This document shows, piece after piece, positions 33,571 through 44,227 of a stretch of DNA of 64,000 bases. Each line of letters begins with the position of its first letter. Position 1 is the stretch's first letter. The stretch spans positions 2,554,501 to 2,618,500 of the forward strand of contig NC_064819.1 in assembly GCF_024166365.1 (NCBI RefSeq), given 5' to 3'. This DNA comes from Elephas maximus indicus. Taxonomy: Eukaryota; Chordata; Mammalia; Proboscidea; Elephantidae. The position numbers were made by a program, and so were the translations under genes. The notes beneath the pieces are model-generated. The model was not told where the DNA came from. It made no database searches and was given only the letters and a program-made list of their open reading frames with translations.

Positions 33571-34529
33571 TTCCCCGCCTCCCACAAGCCCTAATGCTTC
33601 AGCAGCAGATGCTGGCAGGTCTTGGCAAATGAGTTTTTTTTAATTTTTTCTGGCCTTAGTGATTGGGCTCAGGTTGGTCAATTGATAGCCAGGATTCCTA
33701 TCTACAGCACGCACATTCAGGGCCAGGAGGAGAAGGATCTTCACGCAGACTAAAGCTGTGGCTCTTAGTGGTGGATGCACATTAAAATCATCTAGGCTTT
33801 TTCCTTTTTGTATTTTTCAAAGGTGATTTCTACATAGCAGTAATTATTTGCATGGTGTTAACAGGAAATCTGAGGAAAAATGATAGTGAAGTTATATCCT
33901 TTAGTATGCTTTGAATTGTTTAATAAAAGCATACTTTATTTTTATAATGAAAAAAATCTAGTTTAAGTAACTATTTTTTGTTTGGTTGGTTTTGTTTTTC
34001 TGTTTGCTTTCACCCTACAAAGTTTTTAATTGTTTCTAAGTGTGTGAGACAAAGAACTAGGTTTGGCCTTTTGTCTCGGGTTCCTGAAAATAACTTTTGG
34101 AATTTGCAGCAATCAAAGCGCCTTTGTTTTCCAAGATAGCCAGGCTAATTTAAACATGTGCAAATGTCGTAAACATGTGCAAATGTCGTGGAAGTCCCAA
34201 AGATGTACCTAGCAAATAAGTTCAGGAAGAGAGGGGCGCAATACTATGGATCAGATGGATCAGGCATACTCACTGATTAGATCAATCACACATAGGCAGT
34301 GAGGCACCAGTCACGCATAAGTACTCAGGTCCCAGTGACTATTTTACAGGAGTCTGGATGAGTCGGAATCACTGGATGGCAAAGGGCTTTTTTTTTTGGT
34401 TTGGACTTTCCTTTGAGCTTCCTGACTGATGATGCTTGTGGAAGGGCTGCAGTATCTTGGTGCAGGAAGCTCCCTGCTGAAAACTCCTCCCAGACCTCAC
34501 CTGTGCGTTTCTTTGTGTATATCCTCAAA
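33571..34529. other. Mostly single-copy DNA
   Basis: A 19-bp direct repeat 'taaacatgtgcaaatgtcg' sits in tandem near 34153-34190, and an AfroSINE tail remnant near 34358-34400 ('gagtcggaatcactggatgg'). No gene is seen. Confidence 0.45.
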
Positions 34530-34686
34530 AGAAAAACATTGCCGTCTAGTTGATTCCAACTCATAGTGACCCTATAGGACAGAGTAGAACTGCCCCATAG
34601 GGTGTCCAAGGGGTGGCTAGTGGATTCAAACTGCCAGCCTTTTGGTTAGCCACCTGAGCTCTTAACCACTGTGCCACCAGGGCTCC
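34530..34686 (-). mobile_element. AfroSINE, short type
   Basis: Plus-strand 'acattgccgtctagttgatt' to 'ctgtgccaccagggctcct'. Complete copy. Confidence 0.92.
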
Positions 34687-34694
34687 TAATACAC

Positions 34695-35027
34695 AAATAG
34701 AATAGCTTTTATATAGTATGTTAATAATAACCGACATAAGGCCGATTCCCGAAATGTGAAGGTAACGCACACCCCAATTTCTCACTTCTCAATCATTTCT
34801 GAGTACTCACAAGTTAGAAGGACTCTTTCCTTCTAATCAACTGCCAAATAGGCAGATGCCAGGCCCTGCTGGCTAGAATGACTAGAATGACTCACAGAAC
34901 TCATGGAAAGGGCTATATTCACTATAATCTTTTTAATACGACCTATTTTAAGAAGTAATTGCGTTACCTTCACATTTTGGGAACAGGCCTTATGTTATTA
35001 TTAACATATATAAAAGGCATTCTATTT
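34695..35027. repeat. Inverted repeat: 75-bp and 68-bp arms, 190-bp spacer
   Basis: The left arm (34695-34769) ends 'aaatgtgaaggtaacgca'. The right arm (34960-35027) begins 'tgcgttaccttcacatttt'. Both arms also share 'atgttaataataa', 'cataaggcc' and 'aatagaat' in mirror order, with small indels. The arms fit no family I know. They could be a foldback DNA transposon or an inverted duplication. Confidence 0.85.
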
Positions 35028-35327
35028 TTATATTAAGGATGGCTTTCAACTTTGATCTCTCTCCAAATCTTCGGTAAGGCATAGCTTTCTTCAGAATATT
35101 TTGTTTCAAAACCATTTACCAAGTTTGTTTGGAACATGTTAAACTGTGTTGCCTCTTGAGAGACCTACTTCCCATTTTGTCAATGACACCAAACCATTAA
35201 CCTGACTCTAACCCCAAAAATACTATTCTTCTCCTCACCAAATCCTACCAACTCATTTCACCATGTCTTCGCGTTCACTGCCACAATCTTAGTCTAGGCC
35301 CTGTTTTACAAATGTCTAGCTCTTATT

Positions 35328-35510
35328 AGGAGCCCCCGGGTGCTGCAAAGGTTAATGCAGTTCCCTACTTACTGAGAGGCTGGCAGTTCAAGTCCACCCA
35401 GCGGTGCTTTGGAAGAAAGACCTGCTGATCTCCTGAAGTACCAGTCACTGAAAACCCTATACGTGGGCTCACCATGAGTTGGTATCTACCTGATGGTAAC
35501 CAACATCATC
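35328..35510 (+). mobile_element. AfroSINE, long type, diverged
   Basis: 'aggagcccccgggtgctgc' head, the long-type module near 'agacctgctgatctcctgaag', and the end 'ctgatggtaaccaac'. It is flanked by 'agctcttat' and 'agctcttaa' (left near 35318, right near 35511), probable target-site duplications. Confidence 0.78.
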
Positions 35511-35539
35511 AGCTCTTAATGCTCTTTTTTGGTCCCAGC

Positions 35540-35900
35540 CTTTTCTCTCTCTCCTTCAGTGGATTTTATACTTCACCGTCTCGTTAATCGTTCCAATTCA
35601 CCACAGTCTGTCATGTCACTGTCCTGCTCCACAATCTGTAGTGCTATTTCCCACCTTCTATGTATCAAATACCAAACTCTGGGTCCTGGCTTTCATGGCT
35701 CTACCTCACACTAACTTCTTCACTTGCCAGTCTTCACCTATCCACTCCCACCTGCACAACACGTAGGCGCGCAGGGTTATCTAGCCAATCATGTCATCTC
35801 TTTTCTGCAATCCAGACAGCTTCTTCCTTATGCTTATCAACTAATTCATTCTTCCCTAAATCCATACTTTTCCACTGAAATGGCCTGTCCTACAGTAATC
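35540..35900 (+). repeat. L2 LINE fragment (ancient)
   Basis: The phrase order 'aataccaaactctgggtcctgg', 'cttcacttgccagtcttc' and 'cagcttcttccttatgctt' resembles the C-terminal coding end of L2. It is diverged and assigned by eye. Confidence 0.45.
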
Positions 35901-36059
35901 AAACATAAAATAAAATACAGTAACTTACTGATGGCTCAGAGACAACAGTCCATATCAAATCACATAAAGAGGCTGATCATGACAGCTTCAGCAAGCTCCC
36001 AAAAACAAAGAATGAAGAAATTTTCCAGATGAAGAGAATTTCCTGGAATTATCAGAGTG

Positions 36060-37010
36060 AGAACACAGAAGATTAATATACATAACTCTTTAGGAGATCA
36101 GGCAAAACACAGAACAAGCCCAGGAGCACACAGACAAAGCAACAGAGAAACTTAAGAAGATTAGAGAAGAGCATGACAACAAATTTAACAGGTTGCAAGA
36201 ATCCGCAAACAGACAGCAAACAGAAACCCAGAAGACTAACAATAAATTTCAGAATTGGACAACTCAATACAAAGTCATAGGAGCAGAACTGAGGCAATGG
36301 AAGTCAGAATTAGTGAGGCTGAACAGAAACCATTTGACACCAACATATTCGAGGAAAAATTAGATAGAAGAATTTAAAAAAATGAACAAACCCTAAGAAT
36401 TATGTGGGACTCTATCAAGAGGAATAACCTATGAGTGATTAGAGTCCCACAATGGGGGGATAAAAGAAAATACAAAGAGAACTGTTGGAGACTCCATGGC
36501 AGAAAACTTCCCTGATATCGTGAAATATGAGAAGATATCGATCCAAGATGCTCATTGGACCCCACACAAGGTAGATCCCAGAAGAAAGTCATCAAGATAT
36601 ATTATAATCAAACTTGCCAAAACCAAAGATAAAGAGAGAATTTTAAGAGCAGCTAGGGATAAATGAAAAGTCACCTACAAAGGAGAGTCAACAAGAATAA
36701 CCACAGACTACTCAGTAGAAACCCTTCAGGAAAGAAGGCAGTGGGATGACATATAAAGCCTTGAAGGAAAAAAATTACCAGCCAAGAATTATATATCCAG
36801 CAAAACTGTCTCTCAAATATGATGGCGAAATTAGGGCATTTCCAGATAAACCAAAGTTTAGGAAATTTGTAAAACCCAAACCAAAATTACAAGAAATACT
36901 AAAGGGAGTCCTCTGGTTAGAAAGTCAGCAAGATCAGATAACAACCCAAGACTAGAACACAGGACAGAACAATCAGGTATCAACCCAGATAGAAAAATCA
37001 CAAAAATAAA
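36060..37010 (+). pseudogene. L1 ORF1 fragment, decayed
   Basis: A 5' coiled-coil-like part (36090-36320, 'gcaacagagaaacttaagaag') is followed by the RRM core (ENFPDIVKYEKI on the plus strand near 36505), the C-terminal domain 'cagaaacccttcaggaaagaag' and an open frame 36746-36955 with YPAKLSLKYDGEIRAF. This is the RNA-binding chaperone of L1. Stops and frameshifts break it, and neither ORF2 nor a 3'UTR follows directly. The 218-bp segment 36384-36601 is repeated at 38613. Confidence 0.75.
36384..36601 (+). repeat. 218-bp duplicated segment, source-like copy
   Basis: Runs from 'gaacaaaccctaagaatt' to 'gtcatcaagatata' inside continuous L1 ORF1. An equally long copy with one observed mismatch lies at 38613-38830. 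Confidence 0.95.
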
Positions 37011-37342
37011 TCAAAGCTGAAATGGCCAGTCCACTTTGCCTTGCTTATCCAAATCCTCTCCACCCTTTAAAGCCCATTGAAAGTCCTTCCTCCACCAAAA
37101 ACAAACAGCTAATACTTTAAAAAAAAAAAAAAAATTCTAGCTAATATTAAATGCTCTGCCTATCCTTTGGACTCTATCACTCCCACTTCTTAGCAACCTT
37201 GTTATGTAATGTCTCTTTTCTCTGCTATATTTTTAAATTTCTCCTTCCCTACTACTGTTTTACTACTAAAATATATCCTTATTCAGATTTTTCCCATTTA
37301 AAAGGAAAATATAATTTTTTTCTGACCTTGCAACTTTCTTTT

Positions 37343-37492
37343 GGTGGCAAAGTGGTTAAGAGTTCGGCTGCTAACCAAAAGGTCGGCAGTTCAAATCCAC
37401 CAGATGCTCCCTGGAAACCCTATGGGGCATTTCTACTCTGCCGTATAGGGTTGCTATGAGTTGGAACCAATTCAACAGTAATGGATTTGGGT
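37343..37492 (+). mobile_element. AfroSINE, short type
   Basis: 'ttggtggcaaagtggttaag' through 'caattcaacagtaatggattt'. The first few bases of the head are missing. Confidence 0.92.
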
Positions 37493-37499
37493 TATTTTT

Positions 37500-38612
37500 T
37501 TATTTTTTATTCCCCCTGCCCCATCACCACCAGACATTAACCATCAGGCTTTGTGAATGAGTAGTTTACTCTCATTGTTCCCTTTTCTTCACTTTTCATT
37601 CATTCCTAACCCACTGTTAACTGGCTTTTATTCCTAAAACACCCCAAACCAAGCTCACCAAAATACCTCTACGCTGCCAAATCCAGTAAATATTGTAGCG
37701 GCTATCTGTTCCTTTGGTGTTCTGGCAACAGTACCCTCCTTTTCCTTTGGGGAGCATCTCTGTCCCATTCCTGAGATGTGATGGGACTATTAGTCATGGC
37801 CTCACCTGCTGTGGTGAAATAAGTTCCTTTATGTGGCCTTTTGCCTTGGTTCTTAAAAAAAAAAAACAAAAAACTATGAGACTTTTCTCCCAAACCCTGA
37901 GGAGTTACCTTTGCCCTAGCTTTCTATCCCAGAGGGTTTATTATTTTGCACAGGTTGATTGACATTTCCAGGGTAAGCTGTAAACAACTTATTTGACACT
38001 TTTTGTCTGGTCCTGGGCTGCCCCGTCCTGTACTTGGTATGCAACTTGCTGGGACTCGTCAATATACTATGCAAATGAAGTGACTATAACCTACTATGCA
38101 AATGAAGTATCTGTGGCCTACCAACAGGGGACTGGTCAGCTTGTGACACTGGTGGGAGGGCCATGTCTTGATATTGATGAGGAGTTTGTATATACACAGC
38201 TCCACACAGGTTTTTCAGATAGGAAGCAGACAGAAACGAAAGGTAGAAAGAAGAGAGAAGAAGCAAGGGGGAGGCAAGGAACCTCCTAAAAGAGCTGTAA
38301 CAGCAGTCAAGGGATGTAACACTGAAGAGAGCAACAGGCCAGGAAGGGGCCCAGTAGCAGAGCTGGTGGTAACAGACGGCAGGACCAAAAGGAAGCCTGC
38401 ACGGCCTGACCGGCCGAGATGAGCTGAGAGAGCTGTCTTGCACTGAAGAAGGGAGACTTTGCGTACATGTTTCCTGATCCTGATTTGAAGTTGTAGCTTG
38501 TTGATCCTGACCCCAAGTTTATCCTGTTACTTCTGCGTGGCCATTGCAACAGATTATCGAACCCAGAAGAGAAGTAGGGAGTGCCGTGGGAGGTACGGCT
38601 GGTGCCAAGAAC
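37500..38612. other. Unassigned sequence, possibly LTR-derived
   Basis: Holds two copies of 'actatgcaaatgaagt' 27 bp apart (38066 and 38093), each with an exact ATGCAAAT octamer, and a purine-rich stretch near 38220-38290. Open frames overlap on both strands but show no known domain. The base composition resembles an ERV LTR/leader, but I cannot place it in a family. Confidence 0.35.
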
Positions 38613-38830
38613 GAACAAACCCTAAGAATTATGTGGGACTCTATCAAGAGGAATAACCTATGAGTGATTAGAGTCCCACAATGGGGGGATAAAAGAAAAT
38701 ACAAAGAGAACTGTTGGAGACTCCATGGCAGAAAACTTCCCTGATATCGTGAAATATGAGAAGATATCGATCCAAGATGCTCATTGAACCCCACACAAGG
38801 TAGATCCCAGAAGAAAGTCATCAAGATATA
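38613..38830 (+). repeat. 218-bp duplicated segment, inserted copy
   Basis: Identical to 36384-36601 except 'attgaacc' for 'attggacc' at about 38787. Unlike the 36.4-kb copy it has no L1 on either side, so it is the derived copy. Confidence 0.95.
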
Positions 38831-39310
38831 AAAAGCTTGGAGGGTGGAGGTGTGTTTGATCTCCACCTCACAGGAATCAGCTCTGGGCTGATCTTTATTT
38901 GCATTATTCCCCCCTAAAATTACAAATTCTGACGTTACTAGTCCCACCATTTCACACCTCTGGCTGTAGCTACAGGCCTGACCAAGAAGACTCACAGGCA
39001 CAAGGAGGAAACCTAGGTGGGTCTGAATTAGACCTAGGTGATTCTGGGAGCTGCTCTGTTTCCTGGCCTTCTGAGGCTTTACTATTCTATTTTCCTTCAC
39101 TTCTGTGAGTTTACCCTATATCTATCCATGAATCCCTGTTTCCTGTTTAAGTGAGCCAATGTCAGTTTCTGTGGCTTATAACCAAAGAGAAATTGTTCCC
39201 ATGAGTGAAGTAAAAAGAGGTAAAAGAGGTACCTCTCATGATCATACCACGAATTTCTTCTCATTGTCTCCTTCACTGTGGCTTCTGCTGTTTAAGTAAT
39301 TATAGTAGCT
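38831..39310. other. Single-copy DNA, no gene seen
   Basis: A reverse octamer ATTTGCAT occurs near 38898. No gene or repeat is recognised. Confidence 0.4.
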
Positions 39311-39321
39311 AAGGTGAGAAT

Positions 39322-39528
39322 AAGAGCCCAGGTGGCACAAGTTTGGGATCAGCTGCTAACCTAAAGGCTGGCGGTTTGAACCCACCCACCAGCAGCTCCA
39401 TGGAAGAAAACTCCTGGCAATCTACCTCCATAATGATTACAGCCCAGAAAATCCTCTGGAGCAGTTCTACTCTGTCACATATTGGGTCGCCTTGAGTTGG
39501 AGGAAACTCAATGGCAGCCAACAACAAC
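39322..39528 (+). mobile_element. AfroSINE, long type, RTE-like tail, perfect duplication
   Basis: 'agagcccaggtggcacaag' head, long-type module 'tcctggcaatctacctcc', end 'aatggcagccaacaacaac'. A perfect 11-bp target-site duplication AAGGTGAGAAT (39311-39321 and 39529-39539) bounds it. Confidence 0.93.
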
Positions 39529-39539
39529 AAGGTGAGAAT

Positions 39540-40877
39540 GCTTTCACCAGAGGACCCGCTAATGGTTTCATTAATTGGGAGGTGAGGCTACTGGGTTTCC
39601 TCATGCTGCCAGGCAACAGACAAAACTTACAAAGAGTCTAGATGAAAACTCGGGGCATCCTAGGACATCTCTTTGTATGACAGCTAGCAGTGAAGTTACC
39701 ACTAGACTACTGCTACCCAACAGAGGCAAGATCAGCAAAGGCCCAGACCTCTCACGAATCAAAGTTTGCAACCACACCTGTCACACTCTAAAGTCCACGC
39801 TCTTAACATACTACTTACTTTCTATGGATAGCAATCTACTGAAAGCTCCTTAGTACGAGGGAATGCCCTCTCTCATTTCCATGCCTTCACACCTGTTACT
39901 TTGTCTAGAATGCCTATCACAGCTTCAGCTGGGAGCATGTAAGTAACTAACCTCTTTGAAACTTTCTCTGAGCCCTAGAGGTTAGACAAGATACCCTTCT
40001 TCTTAGTCCCAAACATTCTTACCTAATATCCTACAGTGTCTTAACACGAAATATACTCTATGTACTTGCCCAGTTTTCCCACTAGTTTGTAAGCTTCTAA
40101 ATGGTACAGACTGTATCATTCATATTTATATCCTCAACAATCAGTAGTTAGTAGATGTCTGATAGAATGAGTATCTGCTCTTTCCTAATTTTTCATAGCA
40201 TTAACCATTGGATTTGGGATACTTATGTTTAATTTAGCGCCTAATAAATACTGTGTTGAGTCCCTTAATTATTTAATATGGGTGTCCCCATCCTCCCAAT
40301 AAGTCTATAAACGTCTCCAGAGCTGGGTTCACATCGCTTACTACTTCTGAATTCTCTTTAGCACCTAACAGTGTTGGGCACATGGTAAAAATTCAATAAA
40401 TACTTGATGAACTGAATTAAAAACAGACTATTTGCACGTTAATAGGAGCAACTTATCGTGCCTTACTGATCTAATTAAAAGATTTGGCCTCCTGAAGCAG
40501 AGCAATTGTGCCCATATGGAAAAGTTAATGAGAAAAAGAAAAATTATCCAATTGGACAGTTAACAGCTTTTCTCTTAGTAAGAGTTCCACAAATATTTTA
40601 TGGGTAACAAGAATCAATCTTTAGAGCTCAGAGTAAAAGACTCAGGTATATATCTGCCCATGCACACGGGAAGGAAGCTGACAACATGCTTTAACGGGGG
40701 CTGCTGATACCACCATTATTTGGATCCCACTAATTCTTAACAAATTCATAACAGAAGTACAGGACATAAGGATATTTAATAGCAAAGTTAGCTAATGCCA
40801 AATCAGCCTATGCTAAAGATATTATGTGGTTATCTTTATTTGCTCATTCAACAAACATCTATTAAGTGCCTACTAAT
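39540..40877. other. Mostly single-copy DNA with L2 3' ends
   Basis: An L2 3' end is readable at about 40300-40415 ('cagtgttgggcacatgg', 'aattcaataaatacttgatg'). An L2 in reverse starts at about 40845 ('tcattcaacaaacatctatt') and continues beyond the next SINE at 41191. No gene is seen. Confidence 0.5.
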
Positions 40878-40886
40878 GACAAATGC

Positions 40887-41181
40887 TATCACAATATGCT
40901 CACTGTGGTAGTTTAGTGGTAGAATTCTTGCCTTCCATCCTGGAGACCCAGGTTCAATTCCCAGCCAATGCACTCCTGAGCCGCCACCACCCCAGTTTGT
41001 CAGTGGAAGCCTGCATGTTCCTATTAGGCTGAGTGGTTTCAGCAAAGCTTCCAGGCTAAGACGGACTATGAATAACAGCTGACAATCTGCTTCTGAAAAT
41101 CAGCCAGTGAAAGCCCTACGGTTCATAAGTGACTGGGGCTGAAATGACTCGGGATGAATGTACAGCACCTACAGCAACAAC
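40887..41181 (+). mobile_element. tRNA-Gly-headed SINE with RTE-like body and tail
   Basis: The head at about 40908-40975 is a tRNA-Gly-like sequence with A box TAGTTTAGTGG, 'tagaattcttgccttcc' and B box GGTTCAATTCC, ending 'cagccaatgca'. The anticodon position reads TCC. The body ('gtttcagcaaagcttccagg', 'gacaatctgcttctgaaaa', 'cagccagtgaaa') matches the RTE 5'UTR (about 22350-22440: 'gcttccagactaagacagac', 'agccagtgaaaacc'). The end 'cagcacctacagcaacaac' resembles the RTE tail. A 9-bp target-site duplication GACAAATGC (40878-40886 and 41182-41190) bounds it inside an L2. Confidence 0.8.
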
Positions 41182-41190
41182 GACAAATGC

Positions 41191-42047
41191 CGTGTTAGGT
41201 CCTGGGAACACAAAGATGAAGAGAACACAGTTCCTGTGTAGGTCCGGCTCTAGCTCTGCCACGCTCCAACCGTATTTAAGGAAACAACGTAAACGGTACC
41301 TGCTGGAGCTGCCTAACAGAGAGGACCTGGGGTTCACCGTTTGGTGGAGAAGGCAGACAGACACGCAGTTGTGGCAATACGGTAAGTGTTAACACAGAAG
41401 TAAGTACAAGACGTTATGGGACCACATGAGAAGAAATAACCAGCCTCCTGAAGAGATCAGGAAAAGATATGGAAGAAACTGATATTCATAACATGAAGTC
41501 AATGCTATTTCAGCACTGGAATCAAGCCTGACATTACACTTGCAGGCAGAAATCTCAAAGGAACCAAAGCAAACCAATCCAACTCAAAGCAACCTACTGT
41601 AGAGAGGCCAAAAACAAAATGCTCCTCATCATCTGTCAGGTCTGGGAACGAAACACACGCACAAAATAAGTCACGCTGCTGCATCAGAGAAGTGTAAAGT
41701 GTGACTTCCAAATAACATGTGGCACAAAAGTTCAAAGGAAGCCGATCACTAAGAACTAGTGTAAGCTGTCAGGAAAACCCCTTCACAAAAGTGGAATTAG
41801 AACTCTTGTTGGTGGTGGAGGGATTCGTCCATATCCTGAAAAAGGACAGTATCCAGGACAGAAGCAAAGATGTGAACCGCACACCTGTGGGACCCTGAAG
41901 AGGCCCCAAGGTTCGTGCTGGGAAGCAGTGAAGGAAAGCTGGAGCCATGAGTTAAGGCGTGGTTTAGATGAACCTGGAAGCTTGGACACTGTTCTAGACT
42001 CACAGTTCTCAACCCTGGCTGCTCAACAGAGCCATGTAGAAACCTTA

Positions 42048-42079
<32 letters not shown>

Positions 42080-43209
42080 GCCCCCAGTCAAAAGTAAGAA
42101 AACCTCTAGGGGAAGTGGTCTGAGAATTAAAATTCAAAAGCTCACAAAGTGGGTCTAAGGTACCATCCAGACTGGGAACAGCTAGCTCACCTACAGAAGT
42201 TTATCTTCTAATCTGTCCCTTGTTGACAATGCTAAACTCCGAGAACAGGGGAGAACCCATCAATTTCTCATACATGACTAGTTCATGACCTCCACAGTCT
42301 GCAACTTTATCTGTGTGATGCCCTACAGACAACTAACCTAGAAAAGTAATGAATTCAATCGTAGGCTGCCCCTAATCTGAATGAAATGCTTTTTATATTA
42401 GGGGATGATCCAGGCTGCATACATGTCCAGACCCTACAAAACTTCTCTTTTAAATGTAGAGGGAATCTAATATCCCTGTTAAAAAGAAAGAAAAAAAAAA
42501 AAAAGTCACATTGCTTGAATTAGAACAAAATGTGAATATTGGCTCCAGTCATTCCTGAAGTACCCGGAGCCATTAAACTCTTCCTGGTTTCCGAAATGCA
42601 ATGATTACAAAGTATCTTCCTCATTTTGTAACAAATTGTTTCAGAGCATTTCAGGGGTAAGGGGAAGCCACACATGTATGGTTACAGAGACTCTGTATCT
42701 CTGCATGAAGTTAAACAAGTGTCCTGTGTAGGGAGGAAAAAGTCACCACGGTGACTGGAGGCTACAACAGCCTGTCGATCCTTCCAGAAAAAAAAAATTT
42801 TTTTTTTTTAAGAAAAACTTATCAGTATACTTCGGGGTTCCCGTTACTCACCAGAAGGGTTTACTGAAGGAATCTGAACTTGGTCTATCTAGCAAGCACC
42901 TGTCCTTCTTACCTGCGAGCTTCAGGTGGCCAGAACTGTCTGGCTCTGTTTGACGCTGGGTCATTCTATGTCCTTAAGGGTAAAAACGTTACGGGAACAG
43001 AAACCGGCTGCCTGGAGCTGGAATCCTGCATATGGGTTTCCGCAGCCTCTCATTTCCAGAAACAGTGAATAAGCGCCAAGACCCGATCCCACTGCACCCC
43101 TGGGCGTTAGGGGACGGAGCACGGGGTAACTTCCCAGTGGAAGTGTTAAACGTGAGTTAGAGTCGAGAAACCCTAAATCTTCGGAAATCTGGAACTAAAT
43201 CCCAAAAGC
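41191..43209. other. Mostly single-copy DNA, no exon found
   Basis: The L2 interrupted by the SINE continues at first ('gttaggtcctgggaacac'). A MER5A-like remnant with an internal A-run lies at about 41995-42175. A T/A-run pair lies at 42788-42810 (about A10T12). This would be intron 1 of the minus-strand gene. No splice-flanked coding exon was recognised. Confidence 0.45.
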
Positions 43210-43269
43210 CTGACATTCACTTGGACTGCCACTTTCCAAAACGGCAGAGAAGGGTCCCACAAAGGACGC

Positions 43270-43556
43270 GCCCCCGAGCCCCGGACACGGATGTCAGGGG
43301 GAGCCTCCGAACCCCGACACGGACGTCAGGGGAGCCCCCGAACCCCGGACGTCAGGGGGAGCCCCCGAACCCCGGTCGCGGACGTCAGGGGAGCCCCCGA
43401 ACCCCGGACGTCAGGGGAGTCCCCGAACCCCGGACGTCAGGGGAGCCCCCGAGCCCCGGACGCGGACGTCAGGGGAGCCCCGAACCCCGGACGGCAGGGG
43501 AGCCCCCGAGCCCCGGACGCGGACTTCAGGGGAGCCCCCGACACGGACGTCAGGGC
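43270..43556. repeat. GC-rich minisatellite of alternating 26- and 32-bp units
   Basis: About nine units of the form gtcaggggagcccccgaacc + ccggac, with an optional 'gcggac' extension giving the longer unit. Single-base variants ('ggggga', 'agtcccc', 'ggcagg', 'ttcagg') distinguish units. It lies at the intron-1 edge of the CpG island, about 330 bp or more past the donor of the putative first exon. It creates long spurious open frames in several frames. Confidence 0.92.
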
Positions 43557-43880
43557 AGCGGGTCCCCGGAAACCCAGGGCAGGCGGAAGCGGCGGGACCC
43601 AGAGCCGGAGCGGCGGCGGCGGCCAAGGCCGTCGGGGAGCCCGGCTGCCCGGCCTGCCCGCGCCCCGACCCGCCCGCCCGCCCCGCACACCCAGTTCGGG
43701 CGCCGCGCCGATGCCCGGGCCCGGCGGCAGGGGGCGCGGCGCAGGGTGCGGGCCCGGCAGCGCCCGCGCCGAGGGTCCCGGAAGGAGGCGCCGCGCCGGG
43801 AGGGTGGGAGGAGCAGAGCCCGGACCGCCCCCGGAGCCGCCCCCGCCCGGCCGTCAGCCGCCCCTCCCGCAGCCACTCAC

Positions 43881-43920
43881 CCGCGGGCGGCGCGGTCTCG
43901 GCCGCCCCCGCCTCGGGCAT
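43881..43920 (-). CDS. First coding exon of an unidentified gene
   Basis: On the minus strand an ATG at 43920 in a fair context (A at -3: 'gggatcATGcc') opens 13 full codons, MPEAGAAETAPPA, plus one base. It is followed at 43880 by GTGAGTGG, a near-consensus splice donor after GCGG, leaving a phase-1 intron. It sits inside the CpG island with CCAAT boxes the right distance upstream. Without splicing the frame would read on for 169 codons through low-complexity GC-rich sequence, which is not credible protein. An Ala/Pro/Glu-rich N-terminus is common in mammalian first exons and gives no function. I do not recognise the gene, and no second exon was found to the left. Confidence 0.5.
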
Positions 43921-44180
43921 GATCCCAGGCGGGGAAGGCAGGGGCGTCCGGCCGCCCGGGCGAGTCTCCTTCCGCGGCCGCCGCCGGCGCCTCCGGGGCT
44001 GGGGGAGCGCGGGCCAGGCCCTCCTCTCCCCCCGCCCCGCCGCTCCGTCCGCGGCCGCCGCCGCCGCCGCTGCGAGCCGAGCCCTCGAGGCCGGAGACCC
44101 GGCGGCAGCGCGGCCTCAACTTTCCCAGCCCCCCTCCCCCCGCCCTCCCGCCCGCCCTCCCGCGGCCGGGGCTGGCACGC
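43921..44180 (-). other. Putative 5'UTR of the minus-strand gene
   Basis: GC-rich sequence between the ATG and the CCAAT boxes, with GCC/GGC repeats near 44050-44075. The extent is inferred from promoter spacing only. No transcript evidence is available. Confidence 0.35.
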
Positions 44181-44227
44181 CGACAGCCTACCCTGCGAGC
44201 GCCGTCCGCCCGCCCAGGCGCCCAGCC

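Noticed and set aside
37993..38618. Overlapping open frames on both strands
   Set aside because: Mixed composition, purine runs and inclusion of a duplicated L1 piece argue against coding.
40905..40976. Possible functional tRNA-Gly gene
   Set aside because: It has A and B boxes but mismatched stems and no terminator T-run, and it is fused to a SINE body with a target-site duplication, so it is a SINE head.
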